DNA from: Vibrio palustris
GTDB taxonomy: Bacteria > Pseudomonadota > Gammaproteobacteria > Enterobacterales > Vibrionaceae
Length of the DNA: 64,000 nt
Direction: 5' to 3'
Assembly: GCF_024346995.1 (NCBI RefSeq)
Contig: NZ_AP024887.1
Coordinates: 1,860,001-1,924,000 of the forward strand
Positions within the stretch are counted from its first letter, which is position 1; each line of letters starts with the position of its first letter. The notes below the pieces were generated by a model. That model searched no databases. It was not told where the DNA came from and worked only from the letters and a program-made list of their open reading frames with translations. Positions 1 through 8,207 of the stretch are shown piece by piece. The translations under genes and the position numbers were made by a program.

Positions 1-266
1 GCCCAACGGCCGCTGTTGTCGGCAAAATGCTGCGTAAATTAGGAGAGTCCACTCAAGTGTTGTGTGTGACTCACTTGCCGCAAGTCGCGGGTTGTGGGCA
101 TAACCAAATGTTTGTTGCAAAACAAACCAAATCTGGCATGACTGAAACCCAAATGATTAAGCTCTCGCATGAAGAGCGTATTGAAGAGCTAGCACGCCTG
201 CTTGGTGGTAGTGAAATAACCTCAACAACATTAGCGAATGCTAAAGAGCTGTTAATTGCGGCATAA
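1..266 (+). CDS. recN: DNA repair protein RecN, C-terminal end (partial)
   Basis: This is the last 88 residues of RecN, an SMC-like ATPase that acts early in repair of double-strand breaks. The reading frame is open from the window edge (first full codon at position 3) to the stop at 264-266. The visible part has the ATPase-head sequence [19 protein letters not shown], a conserved RecN hallmark (Walker B/H-loop side), and the usual ending with [11 protein letters not shown]. The N-terminal Walker A half lies outside the window. An AT-rich hairpin follows the stop. bamE is next, as in many gammaproteobacteria. Confidence 0.95.
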   Translation, partial: PTAAVVGKMLRKLGESTQVLCVTHLPQVAGCGHNQMFVAKQTKSGMTETQMIKLSHEERIEELARLLGGSEITSTTLANAKELLIAA

Positions 267-308
267 ATGGGTTGCGAAGCGCGTAATAATGGATGAGAAT
301 CGCTCATC

Positions 309-341
309 ACTTACATAGAAAAATGATTTTTTCGTGTAAGT
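309..341. terminator. Hairpin after recN, candidate terminator
   Basis: An imperfect inverted repeat has the outer arms ACTTACA and TGTAAGT and an inner A-run/T-run stem with almost no loop. It lies between the recN stop and bamE. The right arm is T-rich, but no long T tract follows, so termination is plausible rather than certain. Confidence 0.4.
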
Positions 342-471
342 TTGCAACCAAATTCAAAATTCGTAGTCTTAATAAGTTCAGGAAGAAGATGATGTTTTTA
401 CTTCTGCTCTGAGCTTGTTTATTATCAGTCGAGTTTTTGAGCCCATTACTATAAGTACAGAATATTTGAAT

Positions 472-831
472 ATGCAGTTAACCAAGTGGCTTATCGCCCT
501 CCCCTTAGCCCTGACAATGCTTTCAGGCTGCTCCGTTGTTGAGCGTTTGGTCTATAGAATCGATATTAATCAGGGAAACTATATCGATCAAAAAGAAATC
601 AACCAACTTAAGTTTGGTATGTCTAAAGACCAAGTTCGTTATGTGTTAGGCACCCCTATGCTAGTCGAAAATGGATACCCAAACACTTGGTACTACATCT
701 ATTCTCACACCCACGGACATGATGACAATATACAAAAAAACCTGATCGCTAAGTTTAATGACGAAGACAAACTCGTTAAAATCTCAGGCGATTACAAGGT
801 AGGTAAAAGTTTTTACAAAAGTATGAACTAG
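472..831 (+). CDS. bamE: Outer membrane assembly lipoprotein BamE (SmpA)
   Basis: BamE is a small lipoprotein of the BAM complex, which inserts beta-barrel proteins into the outer membrane from the periplasmic side. The 119-residue product starts MQLTKWLIALPLALTML and has a lipobox LSGC, so the mature protein begins at Cys21 (by count). The body has the SmpA/OmlA pattern: a segment INQLKFGMSKDQVRYVLGTP, then an aromatic stretch NTWYYIYS. A longer reading frame from a TTG at 415 exists, but the ATG at 472 puts the lipoprotein signal directly at the N terminus and is preferred. A strong bidirectional terminator separates it from the convergent ratAB pair. Confidence 0.93.
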   Translation: MQLTKWLIALPLALTMLSGCSVVERLVYRIDINQGNYIDQKEINQLKFGMSKDQVRYVLGTPMLVENGYPNTWYYIYSHTHGHDDNIQKNLIAKFNDEDKLVKISGDYKVGKSFYKSMN

Positions 832-862
832 TTTCGTGGTGTGTTCTGAAAAGCAATTGCAT

Positions 863-893
863 AAAAAAAGCTCGTTGAATAACGAGCTTTTTT
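863..893. terminator. Bidirectional intrinsic terminator between bamE and ratB
   Basis: A perfect hairpin with arms AAAAAAGCTCGTT and AACGAGCTTTTTT and a 4-nt loop. It has A-runs and T-runs on both sides, so it can stop transcription from bamE and from the convergent ratAB genes. Confidence 0.9.
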
Positions 894-956
894 ATTGAAT
901 TCAATGAGCGATGTATTTATCGACATACGCACAACCAGTTGCAAGCGCTTTAAATA

Positions 957-1259
957 TCACGTTTTCTGTTTTGCTTGCTCTGCTCGTTTACGACGAATTT
1001 CTTTAGGATCTGCCAGTAAAGGCCGATAGATTTCAATGCGATCGCCATCTCGTACCGTTGCATTACGCTTAATATTACGAGAAAACACCCCAATACTGTT
1101 CTTATCGAGATCAATCTCTGGGTACATCGTTAGTACCCCTGATTGCTCAATAATCTGCTCGGCCGTCATATCTTGTTTGACCATGACGTTAATAACACGT
1201 TGCTCATGAGGAAGTGCATACACCACTTCCACGTGTATCATCGCGTTTTCTTCACTCAT
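957..1259 (-). CDS. ratB: RnfH/RatB family ubiquitin-like small protein (UPF0125)
   Basis: This 100-residue protein belongs to the RnfH/RatB (UPF0125) family, which has a beta-grasp fold. The family is almost always encoded beside ratA, and its biochemical role is not settled. The sequence has VEVVYALPHEQRVINVMV at the N terminus and the family signature GDRIEIYRPLLADPKEIRRKRAEQ at the C terminus. The start ATG overlaps the stop TAA of ratA by one base, so the two genes are probably translationally coupled. Confidence 0.9.
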   Translation of the reverse strand: MSEENAMIHVEVVYALPHEQRVINVMVKQDMTAEQIIEQSGVLTMYPEIDLDKNSIGVFSRNIKRNATVRDGDRIEIYRPLLADPKEIRRKRAEQAKQKT

Positions 1260-1690
1260 TATTGATATACCTGTTTAGCGCGTAGTGTAAAAGCATCCAC
1301 CATGTTATTAGTGAGTTCATTAAAAATCTTTCCAAAGACTAACTCAACCATCTTACTAGAAAACTCGAACTCTAATTTCAGTTCTACTTTGCACGCCTGC
1401 TCATCCAGCGGAGTAAAATACCACCCCCCTTTCAACGATTTAAACGGGCCATCAACCAATTCCACAAGAATCGTATTCTTTTGAGTGAGATCGTTACGTG
1501 TAGTAAATGTTTTCTTGATGCCAGCTTTCGAGACATCGACCGCGCCGACCATCATCTCATCGGTAGATTCCAACACCCGCGCTCCCGAACACCCCGGCAG
1601 AAACTCAGGGTAACTCGCGACATCGTTGACCAGATGAAACATCTGCTCTGCACTAAAAGAGACTAACGCAGAACGACTTACTTGATTCAT
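1259..1690 (-). CDS. ratA: RatA, START/Coq10-like protein
   Basis: This 143-residue protein has a single START/polyketide-cyclase (Coq10-like) domain. It was described in E. coli as an inhibitor of 70S ribosome assembly, and its homologues are mitochondrial Coq10-type ubiquinone chaperones, so the physiological role is debated. Visible family features are FSAEQMFHLVNDVASYPEFLPGC near the N terminus and FGKIFNELTNNMVDAFTLRA at the C terminus. It is the first gene of the ratA-ratB pair, divergent from smpB, which is the usual arrangement. Confidence 0.92.
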   Translation of the reverse strand: MNQVSRSALVSFSAEQMFHLVNDVASYPEFLPGCSGARVLESTDEMMVGAVDVSKAGIKKTFTTRNDLTQKNTILVELVDGPFKSLKGGWYFTPLDEQACKVELKLEFEFSSKMVELVFGKIFNELTNNMVDAFTLRAKQVYQ

Positions 1691-1954
1691 CTTTTCTCCT
1701 CATGACATTCCGGCAAAGAGTGATTGTACTGCCTACCTTGCTCCGGCTCAAGTCTACACATATGGATTATAAACAACACTTGAAAACCTATCACACAGCC
1801 CTCATGTAGTTAAACAATGATGGTGTGACATAATTAACGTCTAGCGTCATACAAGTGCTTGTTTCTGTGTGCTCATGCCCGTATGCTACATCAAAGCTTG
1901 ATTCAAAAGAAAAGCATTTTCATAACACTAACTAATCCGTATAATGCGCCCACT

Positions 1955-2440
1955 ATGGTAAAAAAGAAATCTAAAGATAAAGCGGGTAGCAATACCATCG
2001 CGCTAAATAAAAGAGCTCGCCACGAATACTTTATTGAAGATGAAGTAGAAGCGGGGCTTGAGCTGCAAGGTTGGGAAGTGAAATCACTTCGCCAAGGTAA
2101 AGCGAATATCGCAGAAAGTTACGTATTTCTGCGAGACGGAGAAGCGTATATCTCAGGAATGAACCTCATTCCTCTGCAACAAGCGTCTACTCACGTTGTC
2201 GCCAACCCCACGCGTGTGCGTAAGTTATTGCTATCACGCCGTGAAATTGATAACTTGTTCGGACGAGTTAACCGTGAAGGTATGACGTTAATCGCACTGT
2301 CATTGTATTGGTCTCGCTCTTGGGCGAAGATTAAAGTCGGTGTTGCGAAAGGTAAAAAGCTTCATGACAAACGTGAAACCGTAAAAGAGCAAGACTGGCA
2401 ACGCCAGAAAGCAAGAATTATGAAGAGTGGAATGCGTTAA
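1955..2440 (+). CDS. smpB: SsrA-binding protein SmpB
   Basis: SmpB binds the tRNA-like part of tmRNA and brings it to stalled ribosomes. The 161-residue product starts [29 protein letters not shown] and has the OB-fold core with [16 protein letters not shown], the loop GKKLHDKRE and the basic tail. That length matches E. coli SmpB (160). A longer frame from 1859 would add 32 unrelated residues, so the ATG at 1955 is chosen. A TATAAT box lies at 1940-1945 just upstream of this start with only a poor -35, so it may belong to a weak promoter with a very short leader. ssrA follows 65 bases downstream, the normal order. Confidence 0.96.
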   Translation: MVKKKSKDKAGSNTIALNKRARHEYFIEDEVEAGLELQGWEVKSLRQGKANIAESYVFLRDGEAYISGMNLIPLQQASTHVVANPTRVRKLLLSRREIDNLFGRVNREGMTLIALSLYWSRSWAKIKVGVAKGKKLHDKRETVKEQDWQRQKARIMKSGMR

Positions 2441-2505
2441 TAGTAACCACTTGAATAATAGAAGGTAGACAGGTTCAAAAAATCTGTTACTATCTTCTTA
2501 ACACT

Positions 2506-2872
2506 GGGGCTGATTCAGGATTCGACGGGAATTTTGCAGTCTAAGGTGCATGCCGAGGTTGCGGTAGGCCTCGTTAAAAAGCCGCAAAAAATAGTCGCAA
2601 ACGACGAAAACTACGCACTAGCAGCTTAATAACCTGCTGAGAGCTCTTTTGCCCTAGCCTCTGCTTGTAGGACGGGGAGTTCAAAAGATCAAACAAAAAC
2701 AAGCTGGCGTGGATTCCCCCACCTGAGGGATGAATCGCGAGATATAATTCAGGTTAGTCATTCGCTCGCGTGTCGGTTCGCAGGTGGATGGCGAAATTAA
2801 AGATCGACTAAGCATGTAGTACCAAAGATGAATGATTTTCGGACGCGGGTTCAACTCCCGCCAGCTCCACCA
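2506..2872 (+). ncRNA. ssrA: Transfer-messenger RNA (tmRNA)
   Basis: This gene rescues stalled ribosomes by trans-translation. The 5' end GGGGCTGATTC pairs with the 3' end CAGCTCCACCA to make the acceptor stem, and GGTTCAACTCC gives the T arm. The open tag frame is at 2597-2629 and encodes ANDENYALAA followed by TAA; the resume codon is GCA at 2597. CCA is encoded at 2870-2872. The stretch between the tag and the 3' end is pseudoknot-forming sequence. In Vibrio the 3' end of ssrA is a classic island insertion site, and here IS remnants lie just beyond its terminator. Confidence 0.98.
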
Positions 2873-2881
2873 AACGTTTGG

Positions 2882-2909
2882 AAAAGGCCACCCTCGGGTG
2901 GCCTTTTTT
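2882..2909 (+). terminator. ssrA intrinsic terminator
   Basis: A GC-rich hairpin with arms AAAAGGCCACC and GGGTGGCCTTTT and loop CTC is followed directly by a T tract, ten bases after the tmRNA 3' end. Confidence 0.93.
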
Positions 2910-2998
2910 GTATCTAAAAACACTGAAATTCAATTAGTTAACTCACTTCACTGTCTTATTCTGTCTCATATCTGCTCACGTTTTTAGCACCCAATGAT

Positions 2999-3167
2999 TT
3001 ACCCTATACTCATATCCAAGATATTTTGGGGCACCATATTTGAAGATTTCAGCTTCCCCCTAAACTCTTTTATGAGTTGTAGACCCCACTGTACAACATT
3101 TATAGCTTGGGTAATCTCAGTCGCTGGATAGTTCTTATCTAGGGTTAATTGTGCAGCTTTGTAAACC
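2999..3167 (-). pseudogene. IS3-family OrfA-like transposase fragment (decayed)
   Basis: On the minus strand a frame reads EVYKAAQLTLDKNYP, then ATEITQAINV, and later LIKEFRGKLKSS, ending at TAA (2999-3001). This resembles the helix-turn-helix region of IS3-family OrfA proteins, whose typical pattern is LVLDxxYxxxEAAxAMxVGxSTxxxWVxQL. There is no start codon and the recognition helix appears to carry a small deletion, so it is a dead fragment. It begins directly where the neighbouring IS fragment ends (GGGGAGGTTTAC, around 3160-3172). Two IS copies or pieces therefore abut here. The assignment rests on pattern resemblance only. Confidence 0.55.
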
Positions 3168-3175
3168 TCCCCTAA

Positions 3176-3328
3176 TTAGTTACACTCATAATTAGAGTTT
3201 TCAGCCTGTTCATATTTCATTAAATATTACCATGGGGTCAGATCATTCAGTGCACCATGAGGGCGCTCTTCGTTGTATTCTCTGAATCGCCACTGATTTC
3301 CTAGACGCCTTTTAGTTAGATAAACTAG
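3176..3328 (-). pseudogene. IS3-family OrfB transposase C-terminal remnant
   Basis: The minus strand encodes RRLGNQWRFREYNEERP then HGALNDLTPW, the very characteristic C terminus of IS3-family transposases (the rve domain end with YNxxRPHxxL). The frame is interrupted by TAA at 3227-3229, where intact relatives usually have a Glu codon (PWEY). It then continues as YLMKYEQAENSNYECN to a second stop at 3176-3178, so the first stop looks like a GAA-to-TAA nonsense mutation. The N-terminal catalytic part is missing. Confidence 0.8.
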
Positions 3329-3710
3329 TTAAGTTCTTCTCAGCTCAAATCGTTCTCCCATTATCAATATCTCAGGCTGAAACAGATATCATTCGTGCTT
3401 ACGACAATGAATAATTTAAAGCACAATCAAAACGTTTAAATACGATGAACTGAATCAGCAGGCACACGATCTGCCTGCTTAAAACAGTATTCAACTTACC
3501 CGCCAGCATTCACTCCTAAAATAAGTGTCGTCACGTTTTGTATAACTACGAAGTTTGGTAGGCGGTGCGCTGCTGACGCCCCGCATACACAGGTAACAAT
3601 TCTAAAGTTAACGCTTGCTTCAAAAAAATAATCATCCACGCTCAGAGATTACGAAAATCCATTATGATTATTATGCATAAAGCTTCACATCAATGCATAA
3701 GGAATGCAAT
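3329..3710 (+). other. Gene-free stretch with one hairpin, upstream of the ricin-lectin gene
   Basis: No complete gene is visible. An 8-bp perfect inverted repeat (AGCAGGCA / TGCCTGCT) lies at 3457-3479 without a T tract. A short start-less frame (about 3330-3409, ending AYDNE-stop) precedes it and could be a gene fragment, but I do not recognise it. The last 50 bases contain two copies of TGCATAA and AT-rich sequence that probably includes the promoter of the next gene. Confidence 0.4.
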
Positions 3711-5168
3711 ATGGAAAAAATAAACCAATTCTTGCGCCAATTCGCACTGCTTGCCTGTTTGAGTTTATACGCTCAAGCAACTTGGGCGGATGCTGAGATC
3801 ACTAAAAGTGGCAGTACGTGGCAGGCTGCTGTGGATGGTCGCGTTGTTTATCGCGGTAGTCGCATGTTCGATGCGGTGAATGCCGCGGCAGATACGTTCA
3901 CCAGTGGCACGATTCATATTCGTAATTCTGGCGTGAGTGGTAGTGATGGCGGTAACGTCTATGGTATGCGGCCACAGCCTGGGCAAACGCTCGACTTTCA
4001 TAATCATACTGTAACGGCGAATGGCGGCGACCTTGTCGTGCCCGTCTATTGTGATCGCCGCGATGATATTACGGTGCGTAATTTACATGTCGAAGGCGCA
4101 CCTCGTTATGGCGTGTGGTTTCGAGGGTGTTCGAATGTGACGTTAGAGAACATCACCATGGCATTAAATGGTCAAAATCCTGTTGGTTTGGGAATTCGTG
4201 TTGATTCCTCAACGCGCAATGCTCGTAATTTAACCATCACCGGTAATATTAATATCGATGGCGCGACAGGCCATGGAATTGAAACCTATGGCATTGACGG
4301 CATCAACATCGGCGATGTGACCGTGACCAATAATGGCGGATGTGGCTTGATTCTTAATGACTCGCGTAATGCCGAAGTGGGCAACGTGTGGGGAGAACGC
4401 AATAATATTAATGGTGGCTACGCAACGTTTCGGGTCGCTAATGATAATGGCCCCAATATTCATGTGAAAAGCGTCTATTCTCGCCAATCTGGACGAGGCT
4501 TCTTTAGCGTATCACGCAGTCACGGCACAACGATTGACTATGTCGATATTGATCAAGCCACCGAACAAGGCATTTTTTTAGAAGATGCGACCAACACACA
4601 TGTTTTAGCAGGTACAGTCACCAATAGCATCAATCGTCCTAACTGCCAGTTGGTGCGCACCAATAATTCCAGTATTCATGTGAACGGGTGCAACGCTATC
4701 GGTCAGCAACCCAGCTATGGCAACAACAGTGTGATTTCTGGTACTTATCGCCTCACACCTGCGCATAGTAATATGGCGGTGGATGTCAACAACTGCGATA
4801 CCGCAAATGGCACTAATCTCTCGCAATGGGCATGGCTCGATAATACCTGCCAACACTTTACCATATCGCCAGTAAGCGGTATGTGGCACCGTATTTCGCC
4901 GGTTGTCAGCCCATCAAGCGCTATTGATATAGAGGATATGAGCAACAACGACGGGGCGAATGCGATGCTTTGGAATTACTGGGGCGGTACTGGGCAATTA
5001 TTTCGTTTTAAAAGCGCAGGCACCGGATTATGGCGCATCATTAATTTACACAGTGATAAATGCTTAACTGTTGCCGATAACTCGGCTCAAAATGGCGCCA
5101 ATTTAATGCAAAGTCGCTGTGTCGCCAATCGTGATAACCAGCTCTTTCGCTTAGATAAAGTTCAATAA
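3711..5168 (+). CDS. Secreted right-handed beta-helix protein with C-terminal ricin-type lectin domain
   Basis: The 485-residue product has a signal peptide (hydrophobic ALLACLSLYA, likely cleavage near TWA-DAE). Residues ~35-330 are dense in Asn/Gly/Thr/Ile with short repeated strands such as VTLENITM, LTITGNIN and VTVTNNGG. This is typical of a pectate-lyase-like parallel beta-helix. Residues ~345-485 look like a ricin B-type (CBM13) trefoil with SQWAWLDNTCQHF, MLWNYWGGTGQLFRF and an ending NQLFRLDKVQ. The fold suggests an exported polysaccharide-binding or -degrading enzyme, but no catalytic set can be assigned and the substrate is unknown. AAGGA at 3699-3703 lies 7 bases before this ATG, so it is preferred over the ATG at 3693. 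It stands alone between IS debris and the convergent hcr. Confidence 0.75.
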   Translation: MEKINQFLRQFALLACLSLYAQATWADAEITKSGSTWQAAVDGRVVYRGSRMFDAVNAAADTFTSGTIHIRNSGVSGSDGGNVYGMRPQPGQTLDFHNHTVTANGGDLVVPVYCDRRDDITVRNLHVEGAPRYGVWFRGCSNVTLENITMALNGQNPVGLGIRVDSSTRNARNLTITGNINIDGATGHGIETYGIDGINIGDVTVTNNGGCGLILNDSRNAEVGNVWGERNNINGGYATFRVANDNGPNIHVKSVYSRQSGRGFFSVSRSHGTTIDYVDIDQATEQGIFLEDATNTHVLAGTVTNSINRPNCQLVRTNNSSIHVNGCNAIGQQPSYGNNSVISGTYRLTPAHSNMAVDVNNCDTANGTNLSQWAWLDNTCQHFTISPVSGMWHRISPVVSPSSAIDIEDMSNNDGANAMLWNYWGGTGQLFRFKSAGTGLWRIINLHSDKCLTVADNSAQNGANLMQSRCVANRDNQLFRLDKVQ

Positions 5169-5198
5169 CTCAGCCTCAAATCGTGAGCAAGCAATACC

Positions 5199-5229
5199 GC
5201 GGCGGCTTAGGTTAATCTTAAGCCGTCGC
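5199..5229. terminator. Hairpin between convergent genes
   Basis: A GC-rich inverted repeat (GCGGCGGCTTA with TAAGCCGTCGC, one mismatch) sits between the ends of the ricin-lectin gene and hcr. There is no clear T tract, so termination is inferred from position. Confidence 0.45.
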
Positions 5230-5243
5230 TTGCTGTCTGCCTC

Positions 5244-6305
5244 CTACCCCAGCTCCACTTCTACGTCTGTGTTAATGGTTGCCGAGCACGCCAGCACATA
5301 ACCTTGCGCAATTTCTTCTTCGCTCAAGGTTTCTTGGCTAAGCGACGATACCTCACCGTGCTGCACTCGGCACTTACAAGAGCCGCAAATCCCACTACGG
5401 CACGCTGTCACTATTGGTAAACCTGCCTCTTCGAGTACATCGGCGAGCAGTTGGCCGGGTTGCGCATTAATGGTTTGCGCATAGTCAGGCACCGTAACCT
5501 GCACAGTTTGTGAAGCGTGCTCGGCGTTGGCGTGACTGTGACTAGTGGGCGTAAAACTTTCTTGATAGACGTTAGCCATATCGCAGCCAAGCGCTTGCAA
5601 GTAGGTTGCTACATCTTGCATAAATTGGCTTGGCCCGCACAAATATACGCTTCGTTGCCGTAAGTCTGGCACCAATGCTTGGAGCAGTGACTCGCGCAAA
5701 CGCCCTTGGGTATGCTGAGTACCATCCCGATTTTTCAGTAACAGTTGCAGATGAAAATTATCATAAACCGCATCAAGCGTTTCTAACTGATCATAATAAA
5801 TAGTCGCTTCCGGGCTACGTGCACTATGCAGAAAGACAATATCGGCCGGCCTCTCAGCGGGTGTGGCTTGGTTTAACCAATGCTGCGTCATAGCAAATAC
5901 TGGGGTAATTCCACAACCTGCGCTGATTAATAATACCTGCGCTTGCCCCTTGTGATACGTTGGTGGGCAGTCAATACAGTTGAAGCGCCCTGTCGGCGGC
6001 AAAACCTGTACTTTATCGTCGACTTGCAGTGTATCAATTATGTAATTAGACACTTTCCCGCCAGACACACGTTTAATGGTCAGTTGCAGATAGGGTTCAT
6101 GAGACGGTGAACTGATCGAATAAGCGCGGTGTTCCATGTGGCCATCGATAGAGATGCCCAGGGTTACAAACTGGCCGGGTTTATATTGAAATTGTCGGGG
6201 TTCGGTGCAATCCGCCAATTTAATACTGACGGTATCATAGGTTTCATAGTATTTATCAATGCAGCGCAGCATCACTGGCTGCTGACCATGCCATTCAAAA
6301 AACAT
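5244..6305 (-). CDS. hcr: NADH oxidoreductase Hcr, electron donor for hybrid-cluster protein
   Basis: Hcr passes electrons from NADH to Hcp. The 353-residue protein has the expected order. First is an FAD-binding domain with RAYSISSPSHEP (~residue 62) and GRFNCIDCPP. Next is an NAD-binding domain starting LLISAGCGITPVFAM, with YLCGPSQFM later. Last is a C-terminal plant-type [2Fe-2S] domain with CRSGICGSCKCRV and a fourth ligand in LACSATI. It lies 74 bases downstream of hcp in the same direction, with a hairpin between the genes. The pair is probably one operon under NorR control. Confidence 0.93.
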   Translation of the reverse strand: MFFEWHGQQPVMLRCIDKYYETYDTVSIKLADCTEPRQFQYKPGQFVTLGISIDGHMEHRAYSISSPSHEPYLQLTIKRVSGGKVSNYIIDTLQVDDKVQVLPPTGRFNCIDCPPTYHKGQAQVLLISAGCGITPVFAMTQHWLNQATPAERPADIVFLHSARSPEATIYYDQLETLDAVYDNFHLQLLLKNRDGTQHTQGRLRESLLQALVPDLRQRSVYLCGPSQFMQDVATYLQALGCDMANVYQESFTPTSHSHANAEHASQTVQVTVPDYAQTINAQPGQLLADVLEEAGLPIVTACRSGICGSCKCRVQHGEVSSLSQETLSEEEIAQGYVLACSATINTDVEVELG

Positions 6306-6340
6306 AGGCTTTCCTCATTTACATCTCTAATGATGTGATA

Positions 6341-6369
6341 AGCGTGTCTTCAGTAAAGAAGACACCGCT
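6341..6369 (-). other. Hairpin in the hcp-hcr intercistronic gap
   Basis: An inverted repeat (GTGTCTTC / GAAGACAC plus flanking AGCG / CGCT with one bulge) lies between hcp and hcr. It lacks a T tract and may tune hcr expression relative to hcp or stabilise a processed mRNA end. Confidence 0.4.
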
Positions 6370-6379
6370 TAGCATGGGC

Positions 6380-8041
6380 TTAGGCAGCCAGAATGGTTTT
6401 TAGATCGTCGTGCACATTACTAATACTGCGCATATCAAATTTTTCTTGCATGATGGCAATCAGATTCGGAGTTAAAAAGGCAGGCGCTGTCGGGCCGGTG
6501 TAAATACCTTTGACGCCTAAGGCAAACAGCGTCAACAAAATTACGATGGCTTTTTGCTCGAACCAAGAAAGCACTAATGTCAGCGGCAGTTCGTTAATAT
6601 CACACTCAAACTCTTTCGCTAACGCGAGCGCGAGTTGAATAGCCGAATAAGCATCATTGCATTGCCCAACATCCAAAAGACGCGGAATGCCATTAATGTC
6701 CCCAAAGCTATTTTTATTAAACCGATACTTGCCACACGCCAAGGTAAGGATCAGCGTATCCTCTGGCGCTTGCGCGGTAAAATCGGTGTAGTAACTGCGC
6801 TCCGATTTATCACCATCACACCCACCGATAAGGAAAAAGTGGCGGATATTCCCTTGTTTCACTTGATCGATCACTGCCGGCGCGGCACTCATTAACGCAT
6901 TGCGCCCAAAGCCCACGGTTATATGGTGTTCTATTTCATCGTATTGAAAACCGACTTGTTGCTGGGCGCAGGCAATCACTGCACTAAAATCGTCCCCTTC
7001 TATGTGCTGCACTCCGGGCCACCCTACAATACTGCGCGTAAATAAACGATCCGCGTATTGACCGAGATTCGGGTTTAGCAAGCAGTTCGATGTCATCACA
7101 ATCGCACCGGGAAAGTTGGCAAATTCTTTTTGTTGGTTTTGCCAAGCGCTGCCGTAATTTCCGACTAGATGTTGATATTTATTGAGCTGTGGATAGCCGT
7201 GAGCTGGCAGCATTTCACCATTGGTGTATACGTTAATGCCTGTTCCTTCGGTTTGTTGCAAAATTTTCTCGAGATCATGTAAATCATGTCCTGAAACTAA
7301 AATGCACTGACCTTTAACTGGTTTCACATTCACAGATGTTGGTTCAGGGTGACCAAAGGTATCGGTTTCTCCCGCATCGAGCATTTCCATCACGGTGTAG
7401 TTCATCAAGCCGATTTGCATCGAGCAGTCTAATAGCGCGTTGAGATCATCTGGATTGGTACCAAGCCAAGCCATAATCTTATGATATTGCGAATAAATAT
7501 CGCGGTTGGTTTGCCCCAATACGCGCGCATGCTCCATGTACGCCGCCGCGCCTTTTAAGCCGTACAGACACAATAAGCGCAAGCCGATTACATCGTCGTT
7601 AACATACTCTTTGCCGCGATTTACCGCCGCCTGTGGGGCAAATGCAAGAATTTCTTCGGCCGTTTTAGGTAATTCGAAAAGAGCAACGTCTGGAAGGGGA
7701 TCTAACGGTGTATTAGCAAGCGTTGCCGCAGTCATCACCTGATTTTTTAAGCGGTCTTTATACACGGCAGCTTGCGAAGCAAGCTCTAGAATACGCTCTG
7801 GGTCGAAGTTAACATTGGTTAATGTGGCAAAAAATGCTTTCGGCGCCCATCGATTCACTTCATCATCAAAGAAATCAAAGTGGTCAGCTTGGCTTGCCCA
7901 GAATGAAACGCCCTGTAGGGTATACACCAATACATCTTGTAAATCAGAAACTTCAGAAGTTTTACCACACATACCTTGCGCAAAAGAGCACCCTTTAATT
8001 TTTGGGGTTTGGATCGTTTGTTCACATTGAATACAGAACAT
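6380..8041 (-). CDS. hcp: Hybrid-cluster protein Hcp (hydroxylamine / NO reductase)
   Basis: Hcp is a cytoplasmic Fe-S protein with a hybrid Fe-S-O cluster. It was first assayed as a hydroxylamine reductase, and in E. coli it acts as a high-affinity NO reductase under anaerobiosis. The product starts [20 protein letters not shown], giving the N-terminal cysteine set. Later it has [26 protein letters not shown] and [11 protein letters not shown], which hold hybrid-cluster ligands. At 553 residues it matches E. coli Hcp (550). A start 9 codons upstream is possible, but GGAGAA is placed correctly for the ATG at 8041. A sigma-54 promoter and NorR-type sites lie upstream, and the regulator gene is next on the same strand. 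Confidence 0.96.
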   Translation of the reverse strand: MFCIQCEQTIQTPKIKGCSFAQGMCGKTSEVSDLQDVLVYTLQGVSFWASQADHFDFFDDEVNRWAPKAFFATLTNVNFDPERILELASQAAVYKDRLKNQVMTAATLANTPLDPLPDVALFELPKTAEEILAFAPQAAVNRGKEYVNDDVIGLRLLCLYGLKGAAAYMEHARVLGQTNRDIYSQYHKIMAWLGTNPDDLNALLDCSMQIGLMNYTVMEMLDAGETDTFGHPEPTSVNVKPVKGQCILVSGHDLHDLEKILQQTEGTGINVYTNGEMLPAHGYPQLNKYQHLVGNYGSAWQNQQKEFANFPGAIVMTSNCLLNPNLGQYADRLFTRSIVGWPGVQHIEGDDFSAVIACAQQQVGFQYDEIEHHITVGFGRNALMSAAPAVIDQVKQGNIRHFFLIGGCDGDKSERSYYTDFTAQAPEDTLILTLACGKYRFNKNSFGDINGIPRLLDVGQCNDAYSAIQLALALAKEFECDINELPLTLVLSWFEQKAIVILLTLFALGVKGIYTGPTAPAFLTPNLIAIMQEKFDMRSISNVHDDLKTILAA

Positions 8042-8088
8042 ATTGGCTTCTCCAGTGATTGTGTTCATCGTATGATGTTAATCACTAA

Positions 8089-8106
8089 AAGCAGAATACA
8101 TGCCAA
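8089..8106 (-). promoter_or_regulatory. Sigma-54 promoter of hcp-hcr
   Basis: On the minus strand the sequence TTGGCATGTATTCTGCTT has the -24 GG and -12 GC exactly ten bases apart, as required for RpoN promoters. It ends about 48 bases before the hcp start and lies downstream of two GT-N7-AC sites. An adjacent sigma-54 activator gene supports the call. Confidence 0.8.
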
Positions 8107-8160
8107 CATTTAACTTATTGAATTTAAAGGATTTAAAATAATAACACTATAGTGGACGAT

Positions 8161-8194
8161 GTCCTAATAACATCACTTATGATGTCATTAAGAC
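8161..8194. promoter_or_regulatory. Two NorR-type enhancer sites upstream of hcp
   Basis: Two motifs fit the NorR core GT-N7-AC: GTCCTAATAAC at 8161-8171 and GTCATTAAGAC at 8184-8194. Together they form a larger imperfect inverted repeat (TAATAACATCA, spacer CTTA, TGATGTCATTA). They lie about 55-105 bases upstream of the sigma-54 promoter, between it and the end of the norR-like gene. Confidence 0.65.
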
Positions 8195-8207
8195 ACATTA
8201 AAGAGTG

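Noticed and set aside
415..471. N-terminal extension of BamE from a TTG
   Set aside because: It would bury the lipoprotein signal peptide; the ATG at 472 gives a normal lipobox position.
1859..1954. 32-codon N-terminal extension of SmpB
   Set aside because: It has no SmpB similarity and contains the probable -10 box; length fits the ATG at 1955.
2681..2923. Open frame on the minus strand across the 3' half of ssrA
   Set aside because: It is the reverse complement of the tmRNA and its terminator, with no ribosome site. The RNA gene explains the sequence.
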